Source: an uncultured Prevotellaceae bacterium (GTDB lineage: Bacteria; Bacteroidota; Bacteroidia; Bacteroidales; Bacteroidaceae). From it: 64,000 nucleotides of DNA. The notes under the pieces were generated by a model that was not told where the DNA came from, made no database searches, and saw nothing but the letters and a program-made list of their open reading frames with translations. The stretch is from the NCBI GenBank assembly GCA_900316975.1, contig ONFA01000003.1:62001-126000 (forward strand). The letters run 5' to 3'. The first letter of the stretch is position 1. Each line of letters starts with the position of its first letter. Position numbers and translations under genes: made by a program. Below, piece after piece: positions 1-8,641 of this stretch.

Positions 1-349
1 GCAATTCAACATTCTCCACTGCTGTGGTTTTTGCCAATAGGTTATAATTCTGGAACACGAAGCCAATCTTGCGGTTGCGCAGTTTGGCGCGTTGGTTCTT
101 GGACATTTTGCGGACGGGAGTGCCGTCGAGATAGTATTCGCCAGAAGTGGGCGTGTCGAGGCATCCCAATTGATTGAGCAGGGTCGATTTGCCTGAGCCT
201 GATGTTCCCTGTATGGTCACGAACTCGCCTTCGTAAATCTTAAAACTGACACCACGCAAGGCTTTCACTGTTTCTGAGCCGACCTGAAAGTAGCGTTTCA
301 CGTTGTCGAGTTCGATGACAACTTTACGATTGTCTTTTTGTTCGTTCAT
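1..349 (-). CDS. MacB-like ABC transporter ATP-binding protein (N-terminal part, cut by window edge)
   Basis: Reading leftwards from the ATG at 349, the frame stays open to the window edge and gives about 116 residues beginning MNEQKDNRKVVIELDNV. It contains a Walker A motif of the form GTSGSGKST, followed by a Q-loop segment (IGFVFQNYNLL). This is the nucleotide-binding domain pattern of MacB/LolD-type exporters. The start lies 22 bases after the stop of the membrane-fusion gene, so it is the third gene of an efflux operon (outer membrane channel, adaptor, ATPase) and would energise the pump from the cytoplasmic face. The Walker B and signature motifs and any fused permease lie outside the window, so MacB versus a separate ATPase cannot be decided. 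Confidence 0.9.
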   Translation of the reverse strand, partial: MNEQKDNRKVVIELDNVKRYFQVGSETVKALRGVSFKIYEGEFVTIQGTSGSGKSTLLNQLGCLDTPTSGEYYLDGTPVRKMSKNQRAKLRNRKIGFVFQNYNLLAKTTAVENVEL

Positions 350-371
350 CTTCAATCTTTCTGTTTGTTGA

Positions 372-1613
372 TCATCTTTGGAAATTGCCGCCATTGGGTC
401 TGCCACCACCTGCACCAGGAGCACCTGCACCACCTTGTGCGCCACCGGCGCCATTAGCGCCGCCACGGTTTCTGTTACCGCCTGGACGTGGCATGAATGG
501 GTTGGATGTTGCTGGTCCTTCAGACTCTTCCTTGCCGCCGATGATTTCGAAGTCTGTGAGCACTTCTGTACCCGCCTTCACACCTGACAAAATCTCTGTG
601 AGCATGCCATTACTGATGCCGACTTCCACTTTATGTGCCTTGAAGACATTACCTTCTTTTGTCCAAACCTTAAAGGGAGATTGTACATCTTCCACCGTTT
701 CGCCTTCCTGTAGGAGTGCTTCGTTAGGAGTAAAGCGCAAAGCACGGGCAGGAACAGCCAGCACATCATTCTTCTCCATCGTGTAGATGGTTACGTTGGC
801 TGTGAGTCCTGGCTTCAATTTCAGTTGGTCGTTGGGAGCGGAAATGACCACCTCGTAAGTGACCACATTGCTTTCAGTCGTTGCTTGCTGGCGCACTTGA
901 GTGACTGCACCTTCGAATACGTCATCTGGGAATGCGTCCACTGTAAAGGTGACACGCTGTCCTTCTTTCACACCGCCGATGTCGGCCTCGTCAATGTCTG
1001 CAATCACACGCATGTCTGTCAAGTCCTGTGCAATGATGAAGAGGGTAGGGGTGGTCATGGCTGAAGCCACCGTCTGTCCTTCTTCTACTTCCTTGGAAAG
1101 GACCACACCATCGATAGGTGATGTGATGGTGGCATAGCCAAGGTTCGTCTGGGCTTCAGACACATTCTGTTGCTGTACACGTACCTGCTGCACTGCCTGC
1201 TCGTAGTTCAGCTTGGCATTTTCATAGTCATTAGCAGAAACAAGACCTTTGTCGTAGAGTGTTTTATATCGCTTATAATTCGCTGATTGATAATTGAGTG
1301 AGGATTGTGCGTTAGAGAGGTTGCTCTGCGCGGATGCCAATTTGGAAAGGAGGTTGGTCTTGTCGAGTTCGGCAATGACTTGACCGCGATGCACCTCTGA
1401 ATTGTAGTCCACATAGATGCGGTCGATGATACCAGACACCTGCGTACCGACTTCCACCTCTGTCACAGGCTCAATCGTACCTGTGGCAGTGATACTGGTG
1501 GTAATGTTCTGCTTCTCTACAGGAGCGGTGGAATAGGTAACCTTGGGAGTTTCGCTACATGCAACAAAGGTGGTTGCGATGATGAGTGCTGCGAATATGT
1601 TGTTTGTCTTCAT
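372..1613 (-). CDS. Efflux RND/MacA-type periplasmic adaptor subunit, lipoprotein
   Basis: A 413-residue membrane-fusion protein linking an inner-membrane transporter to a TolC-type channel. The N-terminus is a lipoprotein signal with a lipobox ending in Cys19 (TTFVAC). A lipoyl-like half motif follows (VEVGTQVSGIIDRIYVDYN), then an alpha-helical hairpin rich in Gln/Asn/Ala at about residues 85-160, the second lipoyl half (ATITSPIDGVVLSKEVEEG) and the beta-barrel region. The last 40 residues are Gly/Asn/Arg-rich and low complexity, as in many Bacteroidales adaptors. It lies between the TolC-like gene upstream and the ATPase gene downstream on the same strand. The partner arrangement favours a MacA role over an RND adaptor. 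The substrate is unknown. Confidence 0.92.
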   Translation of the reverse strand: MKTNNIFAALIIATTFVACSETPKVTYSTAPVEKQNITTSITATGTIEPVTEVEVGTQVSGIIDRIYVDYNSEVHRGQVIAELDKTNLLSKLASAQSNLSNAQSSLNYQSANYKRYKTLYDKGLVSANDYENAKLNYEQAVQQVRVQQQNVSEAQTNLGYATITSPIDGVVLSKEVEEGQTVASAMTTPTLFIIAQDLTDMRVIADIDEADIGGVKEGQRVTFTVDAFPDDVFEGAVTQVRQQATTESNVVTYEVVISAPNDQLKLKPGLTANVTIYTMEKNDVLAVPARALRFTPNEALLQEGETVEDVQSPFKVWTKEGNVFKAHKVEVGISNGMLTEILSGVKAGTEVLTDFEIIGGKEESEGPATSNPFMPRPGGNRNRGGANGAGGAQGGAGAPGAGGGRPNGGNFQR

Positions 1614-1684
1614 TGTCAGTTTTCTTTTTATGGTTTGTAGTTTTCGAAGTAATTGGAGTGGTTCGGAGAATTTAGACGATTATT

Positions 1685-3025
1685 TTATAGTTTAAGCCTC
1701 TCTCCTGCATAGAATCTGAGCATGGCGCTGTTGAGCAATGCTGTGTATTTGGTTTGTAGCAGTTGCTGTTCGGCTTGCAGCAGGTTGTTCTTTCCTGTTG
1801 TCAGTTCCACAATGTTCTTAAGACCAAGGTTGAACTGTTCGCTGACGAGGTCATAACTTTCCTGCATGCTTCTCACATTCGCCTTGGCATAGATGTATTG
1901 CTGTTGCGAGGTGGTAGCGTTCAGCCAATAGTTCTCAATGGTTGAGTAGAGTTGCTTTTGCTGTTCTTGCAAGTTCAGTTCGCTGGTTTGAAGCGCATAT
2001 TTTGCCTTGCGAATGTTGGTGCGAGCCTGATGATTATCGAACAGCGGCATGGATACTGTCAAACCTAAAGAGTTGCTCATGTTGTTCTTCACTTGCTTGA
2101 AAAACTCGGTGTGCTGACCTGATGAGTTGCTGGAGCCGATGCCTGCCGTCATGGAGAGGGTGGGTTTGTATCCAGCGCGAGCAGAGGAAATCGCCACTTC
2201 CGACGATTCAATGTTCAGTTTGCTCGACTGAATCTCAGGGCGGTTCTCAAGGGCGGCATTATAGACTGATTGTTCGTTGGGAATGATGGAAAGCACCTGT
2301 GTATCGCTCACCTCGGGCACTGCGATATCGAAGGACTCGGCATCATGTATCTCAAGCAGTTGCTTCAGTTGTAATTTGTAGTTGGCGAGTTGCGACTGTG
2401 CTTGCACCAGTGAATATTGGTCTTGGCTCACCTGTGCCTCCAATTGCACAAGGTCAACTCGGGCAAGGCTGCCCACCTCGACCATCGTCTTTGCACGGTC
2501 GCGCTGCATTTCGCTTGACTTGATGATTTCCTCGCACACTCTGACTGCTTCTGTTTCATACAGAATCTGCACGTACAGTTGGGCAATTTGCTCTTGAATG
2601 GTGTTTGCCTGCTGCTCGATGCCCAATTCGGCTATTTTCTCAGTCAGTTTGTTCTGCTTGATGGTGTTTGTGTTGCGATTACCGTTCCACACCGTCCAGT
2701 TGGCGTTGATGCCATAGGAACCGTTATAAGAAACGGTGTTTCTGCTGGTGGTCATCGAGCCGTTTGTGAGGTTGATGGTCGATTCGGCGAAAGGTCGCCA
2801 CGACATGTTTTGGTTTGTGCTGAATGACACTGAAGGAAATAGGGCAGATTGACTCTGCAAGACATCCTCGTGATCAGAGGCCACTGTTATTCGCTTCTGT
2901 TGCAACTGAATATTGTTGGCGATGGCATAATCGAGACATTCTTGCAGTGTCCAGATTTTTTGCCCCCAAGCCGCAGTGCCTGTCAACAGAATTGATAGCG
3001 TGGCCAGTAAATGTTTCTTGTTCAT
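1685..3025 (-). CDS. TolC-like outer membrane efflux protein
   Basis: A 446-residue outer-membrane channel component. The chosen start (ATG at 3025, MNKKHLLATLSILL) begins a clear Sec signal peptide ending at AWGQ. The frame is open further upstream, but that extension would run into the 3' end of the RNase P RNA gene and is rejected. Two repeated OEP-type halves are visible, each with long Gln/Ala/Asn-rich helices, e.g. around LVQLEAQVSQDQYSLVQAQS and the C-terminal NNLLQAEQQLLQTKYTALL. It is the first gene of the efflux operon with the adaptor (72 bases downstream) and the ATPase. The neighbours suggest a tripartite exporter of the MacAB-TolC kind. Confidence 0.93.
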   Translation of the reverse strand: MNKKHLLATLSILLTGTAAWGQKIWTLQECLDYAIANNIQLQQKRITVASDHEDVLQSQSALFPSVSFSTNQNMSWRPFAESTINLTNGSMTTSRNTVSYNGSYGINANWTVWNGNRNTNTIKQNKLTEKIAELGIEQQANTIQEQIAQLYVQILYETEAVRVCEEIIKSSEMQRDRAKTMVEVGSLARVDLVQLEAQVSQDQYSLVQAQSQLANYKLQLKQLLEIHDAESFDIAVPEVSDTQVLSIIPNEQSVYNAALENRPEIQSSKLNIESSEVAISSARAGYKPTLSMTAGIGSSNSSGQHTEFFKQVKNNMSNSLGLTVSMPLFDNHQARTNIRKAKYALQTSELNLQEQQKQLYSTIENYWLNATTSQQQYIYAKANVRSMQESYDLVSEQFNLGLKNIVELTTGKNNLLQAEQQLLQTKYTALLNSAMLRFYAGERLKL

Positions 3026-3119
3026 TGTTTGTCTGTTAGTTGCCGAGTTTAAAGAACCCGTTAAACTTGAAAAGTTTAATATTATTGATGATACTTTAAC
3101 ATACTTTATAATAAAAAAG

Positions 3120-3532
3120 GAAAGCAGTCGGGCTGTAAGCCGGGTTCTGTACACTCCGAAGAGCGTGTCTGTCATTTATCTACTCCATGAGTCACCTCAT
3201 GGCTCTAGCGTTCTACCCTCCACCGCATGAGCCCCGGTCCTGTCGCATTGCTGCTCAGACCTTCGTCAACTCGGGCGGGCAACCCTCTCTCGGGTGGTTT
3301 ACATGAACTTGCAGCTCCCAAGATGCACAGCCGACATGTCGCCATGCCGCTGGTGAGCTCTTACCTCACCTTCTCACCATTTCTGCCCGAAGGCAGTTGT
3401 TGTTTTCTTCTGCATTACTCAACCCTTACGGACTGCTTCTACATTAGGAAGTGGGATGCCCTGCGCTGCCCGGACTTTCCTCTTTAGTCATCCTGAGGGA
3501 CAACTCCAGCGACAGACCGTCCGGCTGCTTTC
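3120..3532 (-). ncRNA. rnpB: RNase P RNA (bacterial class A)
   Basis: The minus strand carries the two universal RNase P signatures at the right distance. One is GAGGAAAGTCCGGGC near the 5' end (about 3472-3486). The other is AGAACCCGGCTTACAG near the 3' end (about 3128-3145). The outermost P1 helix pairs GAAAGCAG at 3525-3532 with CTGCTTTC at 3120-3127. The length, about 413 nt, is usual for Bacteroidetes. It matures tRNA 5' ends. It is separated from the TolC-like gene by about 95 AT-rich bases. Confidence 0.97.
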
Positions 3533-3538
3533 AACTTG

Positions 3539-3546
3539 CAAAGTTA
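3539..3546 (-). promoter_or_regulatory. -7 promoter element of rnpB
   Basis: TAACTTTG on the minus strand lies directly upstream of the P1 helix, matching the Bacteroidetes -7 consensus TAnnTTTG and placing transcription initiation near 3532. A TTTG at the ideal -33 distance is not present. The nearest are 13 and 23 bases away. Confidence 0.6.
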
Positions 3547-3650
3547 ATCAAAAATGTGACAAAAAAAGGCAAACCATGGAAAAATGGCTTGTCTTTTTAA
3601 GTTTTTTTGTATGAAAGAGTTCGGTTTGCCTCAAAAACACATGAAAAGCG

Positions 3651-5783
3651 TTACTCTGCAGAGCAATCTTCCCATAGGAGCACAGCCCCGTTTCGTCGTG
3701 CTGGGTCGGGACCTGCAAAGTCCATAGAGTAGGGGCTACCCGTGGTGGGTGACTTGCCGACGTATCGGTGGTTCTTCAGCGAGTAGAGCATGAAGTCGTG
3801 ATCAAGATAGTCTTGCCAGAGGAACACCTCGGCTTCCTGTTCGTTGGTTGTGAAACGCACATCGCCAGCCAATCCTTCGCCATACACCTTGATGTAGCGG
3901 CCATCCACACACTTCAGTGCCACTTTTCCGTTGCCCTTGTCGATGAGCTGGAACTGTGTGCGCTGACTCTTGTCGCCAGAGTGGGTGTCGTAGAGGATGC
4001 CGTGAGGGTCGCAAACGGCAGGACGACCTGTCGCCTTGTTGATGATGCGGAAAGTCTTTCCGTAAGGGATGTTCTTTGAGCGGTCAGCCTTAGGTTCCTC
4101 CACCGTGAAGTTGTCAAACTCCGCATAGCCTCCGTTCTTGCCCTTCACGTTGAAGGCAAAGAGCGCATGGCGTGATCCCTGGAAGGTGATGAGTTGATAG
4201 CTCAAGGGAATCTCGTAGCCAATCGTTTGAAACGTTACGCCATCGGTTGAGTAGGCATACTGCATTTTATCGTTGTCGTAGTCACCAATACAGCGAAGCC
4301 AAATTTTTCCCCTTGGTAAGCTGACGGGAAAAACCACGGGCGGTAGTTGCGGCTTGTTTTTGCCTTGATCCCAAAAGCGGAGGAGGAAAGTTCGGGTGTG
4401 GTCATCTCTCATAATACCTATCCAGGAGCAAGGGACATTGATATTGCCCAATCCTGCCACATCCCCATCTTTCAGCCCTTTCACCGAAAGTTCCACGGTG
4501 GCAATACTCTGAGGGCCTATCACACGTTGAGTGAGCGAATTGCGTGCCCACATCAGCTGTTCGGCCGGCATGGAGTTGAGACGAAGTCTGCCCCCCCTCA
4601 GGCTCCACATCTTGTCATCAGGGTTGTGGTTCCACTGCCACACACGCCCCAACTGTTTCCCGTCGAAGTTCTCGTTGCGAACGTAGGGTGCATGTGGTGC
4701 AACGGGGGTGTCTCCGATACCATAGTAACCTTCTGCCGTGCCCGGCTTAAACCATGTGCGTGGAGCCCTCCCAAGATTTCCCTTCAATCCTACCATGGGC
4801 CAGCCATCTTTCCATGTCATCGGCATCAAGCACACGGTGCGGCCAATGGAGTGAAAGTCCATCATGAAGAGTGCCCACCATGAGCCGTCCTTGTATTGCA
4901 CGATACCCCCCTGATGGGCATTAGTGCAAGCCGTAGCGTCCTTATCCACAGGACCAAGACCGAATTTTGTGTCATCTTCGCCGATGCGGTATTTCACGCC
5001 ATGTGGCACCTGTGTGAGCGATGCGGCATGGTAGCCATAGGTCTCATCTGCTGTGATGACACGCGTCTCGTAAGGTCCCCAGATGCTCTTGGAGCGAGAG
5101 CATAGTGTGCGGCCATTGGGCCTATAGTCGGTGCTGATCAGGTAGTACATCCCATCAATCTTATACATGTGATGCCCTTCGCCCACACCGTTCCCTTCGG
5201 GAATGATGACCCTTTCAGTCCCTTCGATGGGACCACTCATGTCAGGTTTCAGTTCTGTGCACTTCACTGTGCCATATCCATGAATGGCATAGATTTTCCC
5301 GTCATCGTCAAAAAGCACGCCAAGGTCGTAGATGTCACCCTTCATGTTGTGGTGTGTCCAAGGTCCCTTGATGTCCTTTGCTGTGTAGCATTGCAAGCCT
5401 TTTCCGTTGATGTTGGAGAACACGTAGAACTGCCCGTTGGCATAACGAATGCAAGGTGCCCAGATGCCCTGACCGTAAATCTCCTTGTGATTCTTCAGCG
5501 AGAAAGCCTCGTCGTCGAAGTCAAAGCGGTCGAAGCAGTACGAGATGTTCTCCCAGTTCACCAAGTCTTTTGAGTGCAGAATCACCAATCCTGGCACAGT
5601 ATGCATCGTCGTGCCAGCCAGATAGAAATCATCGCCCACACGCAAGATGTCGGGGTCGCTAAATTCATCATAGAAAAGTGGATTCGTAAATGTCCCGTTG
5701 CCGTTGTCTGCTGTCCAGGACTTGGTTTGTGCATGGCCACAAAGACAGGTGACCAAAGTTAGTAAAAATAGTGTTAATCTCAT
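3651..5783 (-). CDS. Glycoside hydrolase family 43 (xylosidase/arabinofuranosidase-like) with C-terminal trefoil-like module
   Basis: A 710-residue secreted enzyme. The start at 5783 (MRLTLFLLTLVTCLCGHAQ) gives a Sec signal peptide; the longer open frame upstream would not. The five-bladed GH43 domain occupies roughly residues 30-330. Its catalytic acids are the base Asp in FSDPDILR, the Asp region in LGVLFDDDGKIYAI and the acid Glu in GVGEGHHMYKIDGMYYL. A beta-sandwich of the GH43 C2 type follows (about 360-560). The last 140 residues resemble a beta-trefoil (FRIINKATGRPAV, VALKCVDGRYIKVYGEG), probably a carbohydrate-binding module. It is divergent from the GH26 mannanase gene, sharing a 155-base intergenic region, which suggests joint control in hemicellulose breakdown. 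The exact substrate cannot be read from the sequence. Confidence 0.9.
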   Translation of the reverse strand: MRLTLFLLTLVTCLCGHAQTKSWTADNGNGTFTNPLFYDEFSDPDILRVGDDFYLAGTTMHTVPGLVILHSKDLVNWENISYCFDRFDFDDEAFSLKNHKEIYGQGIWAPCIRYANGQFYVFSNINGKGLQCYTAKDIKGPWTHHNMKGDIYDLGVLFDDDGKIYAIHGYGTVKCTELKPDMSGPIEGTERVIIPEGNGVGEGHHMYKIDGMYYLISTDYRPNGRTLCSRSKSIWGPYETRVITADETYGYHAASLTQVPHGVKYRIGEDDTKFGLGPVDKDATACTNAHQGGIVQYKDGSWWALFMMDFHSIGRTVCLMPMTWKDGWPMVGLKGNLGRAPRTWFKPGTAEGYYGIGDTPVAPHAPYVRNENFDGKQLGRVWQWNHNPDDKMWSLRGGRLRLNSMPAEQLMWARNSLTQRVIGPQSIATVELSVKGLKDGDVAGLGNINVPCSWIGIMRDDHTRTFLLRFWDQGKNKPQLPPVVFPVSLPRGKIWLRCIGDYDNDKMQYAYSTDGVTFQTIGYEIPLSYQLITFQGSRHALFAFNVKGKNGGYAEFDNFTVEEPKADRSKNIPYGKTFRIINKATGRPAVCDPHGILYDTHSGDKSQRTQFQLIDKGNGKVALKCVDGRYIKVYGEGLAGDVRFTTNEQEAEVFLWQDYLDHDFMLYSLKNHRYVGKSPTTGSPYSMDFAGPDPARRNGAVLLWEDCSAE

Positions 5784-5884
5784 GTTGTTAAAATAATTAG
5801 TTGTTGTTTCGTTGGGCAAAGTTACGCTTTTCTTTGGAAGAAACCCTAAAAAAGTTTCATTTTTCCACAATTCTTTGAGGTTTA

Positions 5885-5916
5885 TTTGTCCGCGAGCGGG
5901 ATTCTGACTACTTTTG
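5885..5916 (+). promoter_or_regulatory. Promoter of the GH26 gene
   Basis: TTTG at 5885-5888 and TACTTTTG at 5909-5916 are separated by 20 bases, an excellent match to the Bacteroidetes primary sigma factor promoter. The start codon follows 22 bases later. On the opposite strand TAACTTTG at 5816-5823 could serve the divergent GH43 gene. Confidence 0.75.
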
Positions 5917-5938
5917 TCATTATTTTCGTGGAAAAATC

Positions 5939-7036
5939 ATGATGAATATGTATAAATGGCTATTAACCTTGCTGATGCTGACATCCATGCTTCCAGTGTT
6001 CGGAAACAAGACAATCAGGGAGGAGGAAACAACTGAAACGATTTGTGACGTTCAACGCTCTCCAGAGACCACCCGATTGCTGAACTACCTGCACAGCATC
6101 TATGGCTCGAAAACTCTCTCTGGCACATGCGCCAACGTGAACTGGAACATCAACGAGGCGGAATGGGTGCATCATCATACGGGCAAATGGCCCGCACTCA
6201 ACTGCTTCGACTTCATCCACTTGCCTTTTTCACAATCAGATGGGTGGATTGATTATTCAAACACGAAAGTGGTGGAGGATTGGCATGAAGCAGGCGGCAT
6301 CGTGGCACTCATGTGGCATTGGAATGTCCCTGCCAACAACAGTCGTGGTTATGCTTTCTATTATGGCAAGGAAGACGAAAAGACCCTCTTCGATGTGCGC
6401 AAGATTTTTGATGAGGATTCAGAAGAATACGCTCGGATGATCAAAGATATCGACCAAGTCGGCATCTATCTGAAAAAACTGGCAGAAAAGGGAATCCCTG
6501 TCATCTGGCGACCTCTCCATGAGGCAGGTGGTCGTTGGTTTTGGTGGGGCATGGATGCCGAGGCATGCAAGCAGTTGTGGAAGGTGATGTATCGACGATT
6601 TGCCGATGCTGGCATCAACAACCTCATTTGGGCTTTCACCCCCGCAGCAGCCTGGAAAGAACCCTACAGCAAAGGCTTCGACTGGTATCCAGGCGACGAA
6701 TATGTGGACATTGTTGGCATGGACGTCTATAACCAACCTTCAGCCGCCGACTGCTACCAACTCGACTTCCAATTCCTCCAAGAACAGAAGCCCCTCAAGA
6801 TGGCTGCCCTGACAGAATGCGGTTCCGTTGCCCCCATCTCCGCCCAGTGGAAAGCTGGTGCCAAATGGCTTTTCTTCATGCCTTGGTACGACTACGGTCG
6901 TACTGCCAACCCCTCCTCCGAAGCCTTCGGCAGCCCCTCCCACAGCAATGCCTCCATCGACTGGTGGCAAGATGCCTTCAGTCGCGATTTCGTGCTGACA
7001 CGCGAAGACGTGAAGCGTCATCTACATTCTTTTTGA
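5939..7036 (+). CDS. Glycoside hydrolase family 26 endo-beta-1,4-mannanase
   Basis: A 365-residue secreted GH26 enzyme with a hydrophobic signal (MYKWLLTLLMLTSMLPVFG). The TIM-barrel hallmarks are complete: the acid/base Glu195 in WRPLHEAGGRWFWW and the nucleophile Glu293 in AALTECGSV, with LIWAFTP and YPGDEYVDIVGMDVYN strands between them. Family members hydrolyse beta-mannan and glucomannan. It is transcribed away from the GH43 gene and has its own good promoter. No SusC/SusD pair or sensor lies near it, so it is not in a classical polysaccharide utilisation locus within this window. The start is the first ATG of the MMNMYK cluster; the third Met is equally possible. Confidence 0.93.
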   Translation: MMNMYKWLLTLLMLTSMLPVFGNKTIREEETTETICDVQRSPETTRLLNYLHSIYGSKTLSGTCANVNWNINEAEWVHHHTGKWPALNCFDFIHLPFSQSDGWIDYSNTKVVEDWHEAGGIVALMWHWNVPANNSRGYAFYYGKEDEKTLFDVRKIFDEDSEEYARMIKDIDQVGIYLKKLAEKGIPVIWRPLHEAGGRWFWWGMDAEACKQLWKVMYRRFADAGINNLIWAFTPAAAWKEPYSKGFDWYPGDEYVDIVGMDVYNQPSAADCYQLDFQFLQEQKPLKMAALTECGSVAPISAQWKAGAKWLFFMPWYDYGRTANPSSEAFGSPSHSNASIDWWQDAFSRDFVLTREDVKRHLHSF

Positions 7037-7155
7037 GAGCGTCCCTGCCTGGATTTTTCAAAGTCTGCAATTCACTTACTACATCATCAGCAATGTACGA
7101 GTCGCTGAAGGTGTAGAGGCATCCCCTTTCATCTTGCAACGCGTGTTTTTACTCA

Positions 7156-7225
7156 GCCAAGCAATTCATTTTGCTCATGCGCATGAGGTAGCGTAGCGGT
7201 GCTGTGCAGCCTTCTTGGCGGCATT
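7156..7225 (-). pseudogene. Degenerate fragment of the 3' end of nifJ
   Basis: On the minus strand these bases read NAAKKAAQHRYAT before diverging, which matches the C-terminal segment DAAKKAAQHRYAT of the full-length pyruvate:ferredoxin oxidoreductase encoded at 13334-16888. The nucleotide match covers the run from GCTCATGCGCA to GCAGCCTTCTTGG with small deletions. It lies just after the end of the SANT-domain reading frame and marks the left edge of the accessory block. The bases between 7037 and 7150 show a weak coding-like minus frame (ALQDERGCLYTFSDSYIADD) that may be another gene remnant. Confidence 0.75.
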
Positions 7226-7232
7226 AGAGAGG

Positions 7233-7454
7233 TTAGATAAGTCCTAATTTCCTTAATCTTGAACGGATGGCACCAGGTTTTCGGGCAAAGAGTTCGCAAA
7301 GTTCTTCGGTGTTTTTGCCTGCTTTGAACAGTTGGATGAGGGTTTCTTCTTCTGACTGAGTCCAAGGTTTGTAGGCATTAGGGTGTTCTTTTCGGGTTTC
7401 TACGATATAGTTGGGGGTATCATCTTTAGATATGACACCTTGGATGGTTTTGTA
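7233..7454 (-). pseudogene. In-frame SANT/Myb-like C-terminal extension beyond a stop codon
   Basis: Immediately after the TAA (7455-7457) that ends the upstream frame, the same frame continues for 73 codons to a TAA at 7233-7235. The segment contains a typical tryptophan-anchored SANT/HTH unit (KPWTQSEEETLIQLF, then ELCELFARKPGAIRSRLRKL), a module often found at the C-terminus of Bacteroidales nucleic-acid enzymes. It has no start codon or ribosome site of its own near its 5' end. It is therefore best read as the severed tail of the SLOG-nuclease protein, by a recent nonsense mutation, or as a product of stop-codon readthrough. Confidence 0.7.
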
Positions 7455-8573
7455 TTATGATGAAAACTCGTCAAAGCAGAGTGGGGCATTGATGTTCGTT
7501 CGTTTGAAAAGCTTGAGTTGTGAAGGTTCATACACAAGAGCGTTCGGGTTCGTTTTGCTGGGTGTCATTACGAAAGTGGCTTTTTCCAAAGGAATGATAT
7601 AGATGTCTTCTGGTTCGCATGGTTCTCCACCAATGCCGAGAAAGATGAACACGGGCAAGTCTCTTTCTTCGGAAAATTCTTGATAAGCAGTGAGTTGTTC
7701 AGGCGAGAACAAATCCATCATCGCGGAATGATTGAGGAACTTCCTCCACTTACATTCAATGGCGACATTGTGCTTTGTTTCCACTTCTTCAATCAGAAAA
7801 TCGGGGTAACTATTGTTCTTGGGAAACACATCACCCATTGTCTTGTCACCTCTCCATTCCTTCAGCACATACTTATCGTTCTTTATATCCAACAACTCCA
7901 GTACAAACTCCTCAAATTCACGTCCTTTCAGCACATCCTCAGGCATGGTAATGGCACGGATGCGTTCTCTTACAGCAAGATATGTTCGGTTCAGTCGTTT
8001 CTTGATTTCGTGAATACTGTAGTCTTCATAGAACATCCTCAACAGAATCTTGTCTTCTCCAACTGTCCATCGCTGATAACTGTTATCCGGCTCTGCCGCA
8101 ATGTTTGACGTAATATTATCCGTAAGAGCCTCAAAGTTGGTCTTGCCAGATAACAACGGGAACAGACTCCCATATTTGTCAATATATCCACCCACGATAC
8201 GGTCTGCCACCTTACTGATAAGATACTCATTTCTATCTCTTGGTGACCACCGCCTTCTGTCCATTTGTTTCATTACCACAACCAGCATCCGTCCCTCTTT
8301 CAAGGCTTTCTGTATCTGCACGTTATTCTCCTCCCGAAACCGATTCATCACCACCAATATTGTAGGCACTTGATTCACCACCAGCGACTTCATCACCTCC
8401 ACCTCCAGTTCCGACGTATTGCAACACACAACCACATCTTTCTCTGTCAGCGATTCCACCCATCCAAAAATCCTCTCATACGTTCCCCATGGTGCTCGCT
8501 TCGAACACACAAACAAAGTCTTCTTTCTCTTCAGAAGTTCTTGATTCCCTATATATTGGATGGCACGAAACAT
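7455..8573 (-). CDS. SLOG/DprA-like, SANT and PD-(D/E)XK nuclease multidomain protein
   Basis: A 372-residue protein, not a family I can name. Residues 1-140 look like a DprA/SLOG Rossmann domain (TLFVCSKRAPW, VPTILVVMNRF, then PRDRNEYLISKVADRIVGGY, the latter like the DprA R-x-RN-I motif). Residues 165-208 form a SANT/Myb-like helix-turn-helix (RWTVGEDKILLRMF ... LAVRERI). Residues 215-330 fit a restriction-type PD-(D/E)XK fold: GREFEEFVLELL, Asp258 in YPDFLI, Glu273-Cys-Lys275 in VAIECKWRKF. All three parts suggest DNA sensing or cleavage. The frame continues after the stop into a second SANT unit. A -7-like TACTTTTG lies at 8630-8637 upstream. The context is an accessory block, so a defence or DNA-uptake role is possible but is inference. 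Confidence 0.6.
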   Translation of the reverse strand: MFRAIQYIGNQELLKRKKTLFVCSKRAPWGTYERIFGWVESLTEKDVVVCCNTSELEVEVMKSLVVNQVPTILVVMNRFREENNVQIQKALKEGRMLVVVMKQMDRRRWSPRDRNEYLISKVADRIVGGYIDKYGSLFPLLSGKTNFEALTDNITSNIAAEPDNSYQRWTVGEDKILLRMFYEDYSIHEIKKRLNRTYLAVRERIRAITMPEDVLKGREFEEFVLELLDIKNDKYVLKEWRGDKTMGDVFPKNNSYPDFLIEEVETKHNVAIECKWRKFLNHSAMMDLFSPEQLTAYQEFSEERDLPVFIFLGIGGEPCEPEDIYIIPLEKATFVMTPSKTNPNALVYEPSQLKLFKRTNINAPLCFDEFSS

Positions 8574-8641
8574 GATGTGTTAGAAATAAGTTTCAACGGC
8601 AAAACGGGACTGATTGAAAAAACAGTTCACAAAAGTACAAG

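Noticed and set aside
3026-3175. N-terminal extension of the TolC-like protein (ATG at 3175)
   Set aside because: It would read through the 3' end of the RNase P RNA and precedes a perfect signal peptide start at 3025.
7153-7365. 70-codon minus-strand frame near the degraded nifJ tail
   Set aside because: It is out of frame with both the SANT domain and the nifJ fragment, and is Arg/His-rich.
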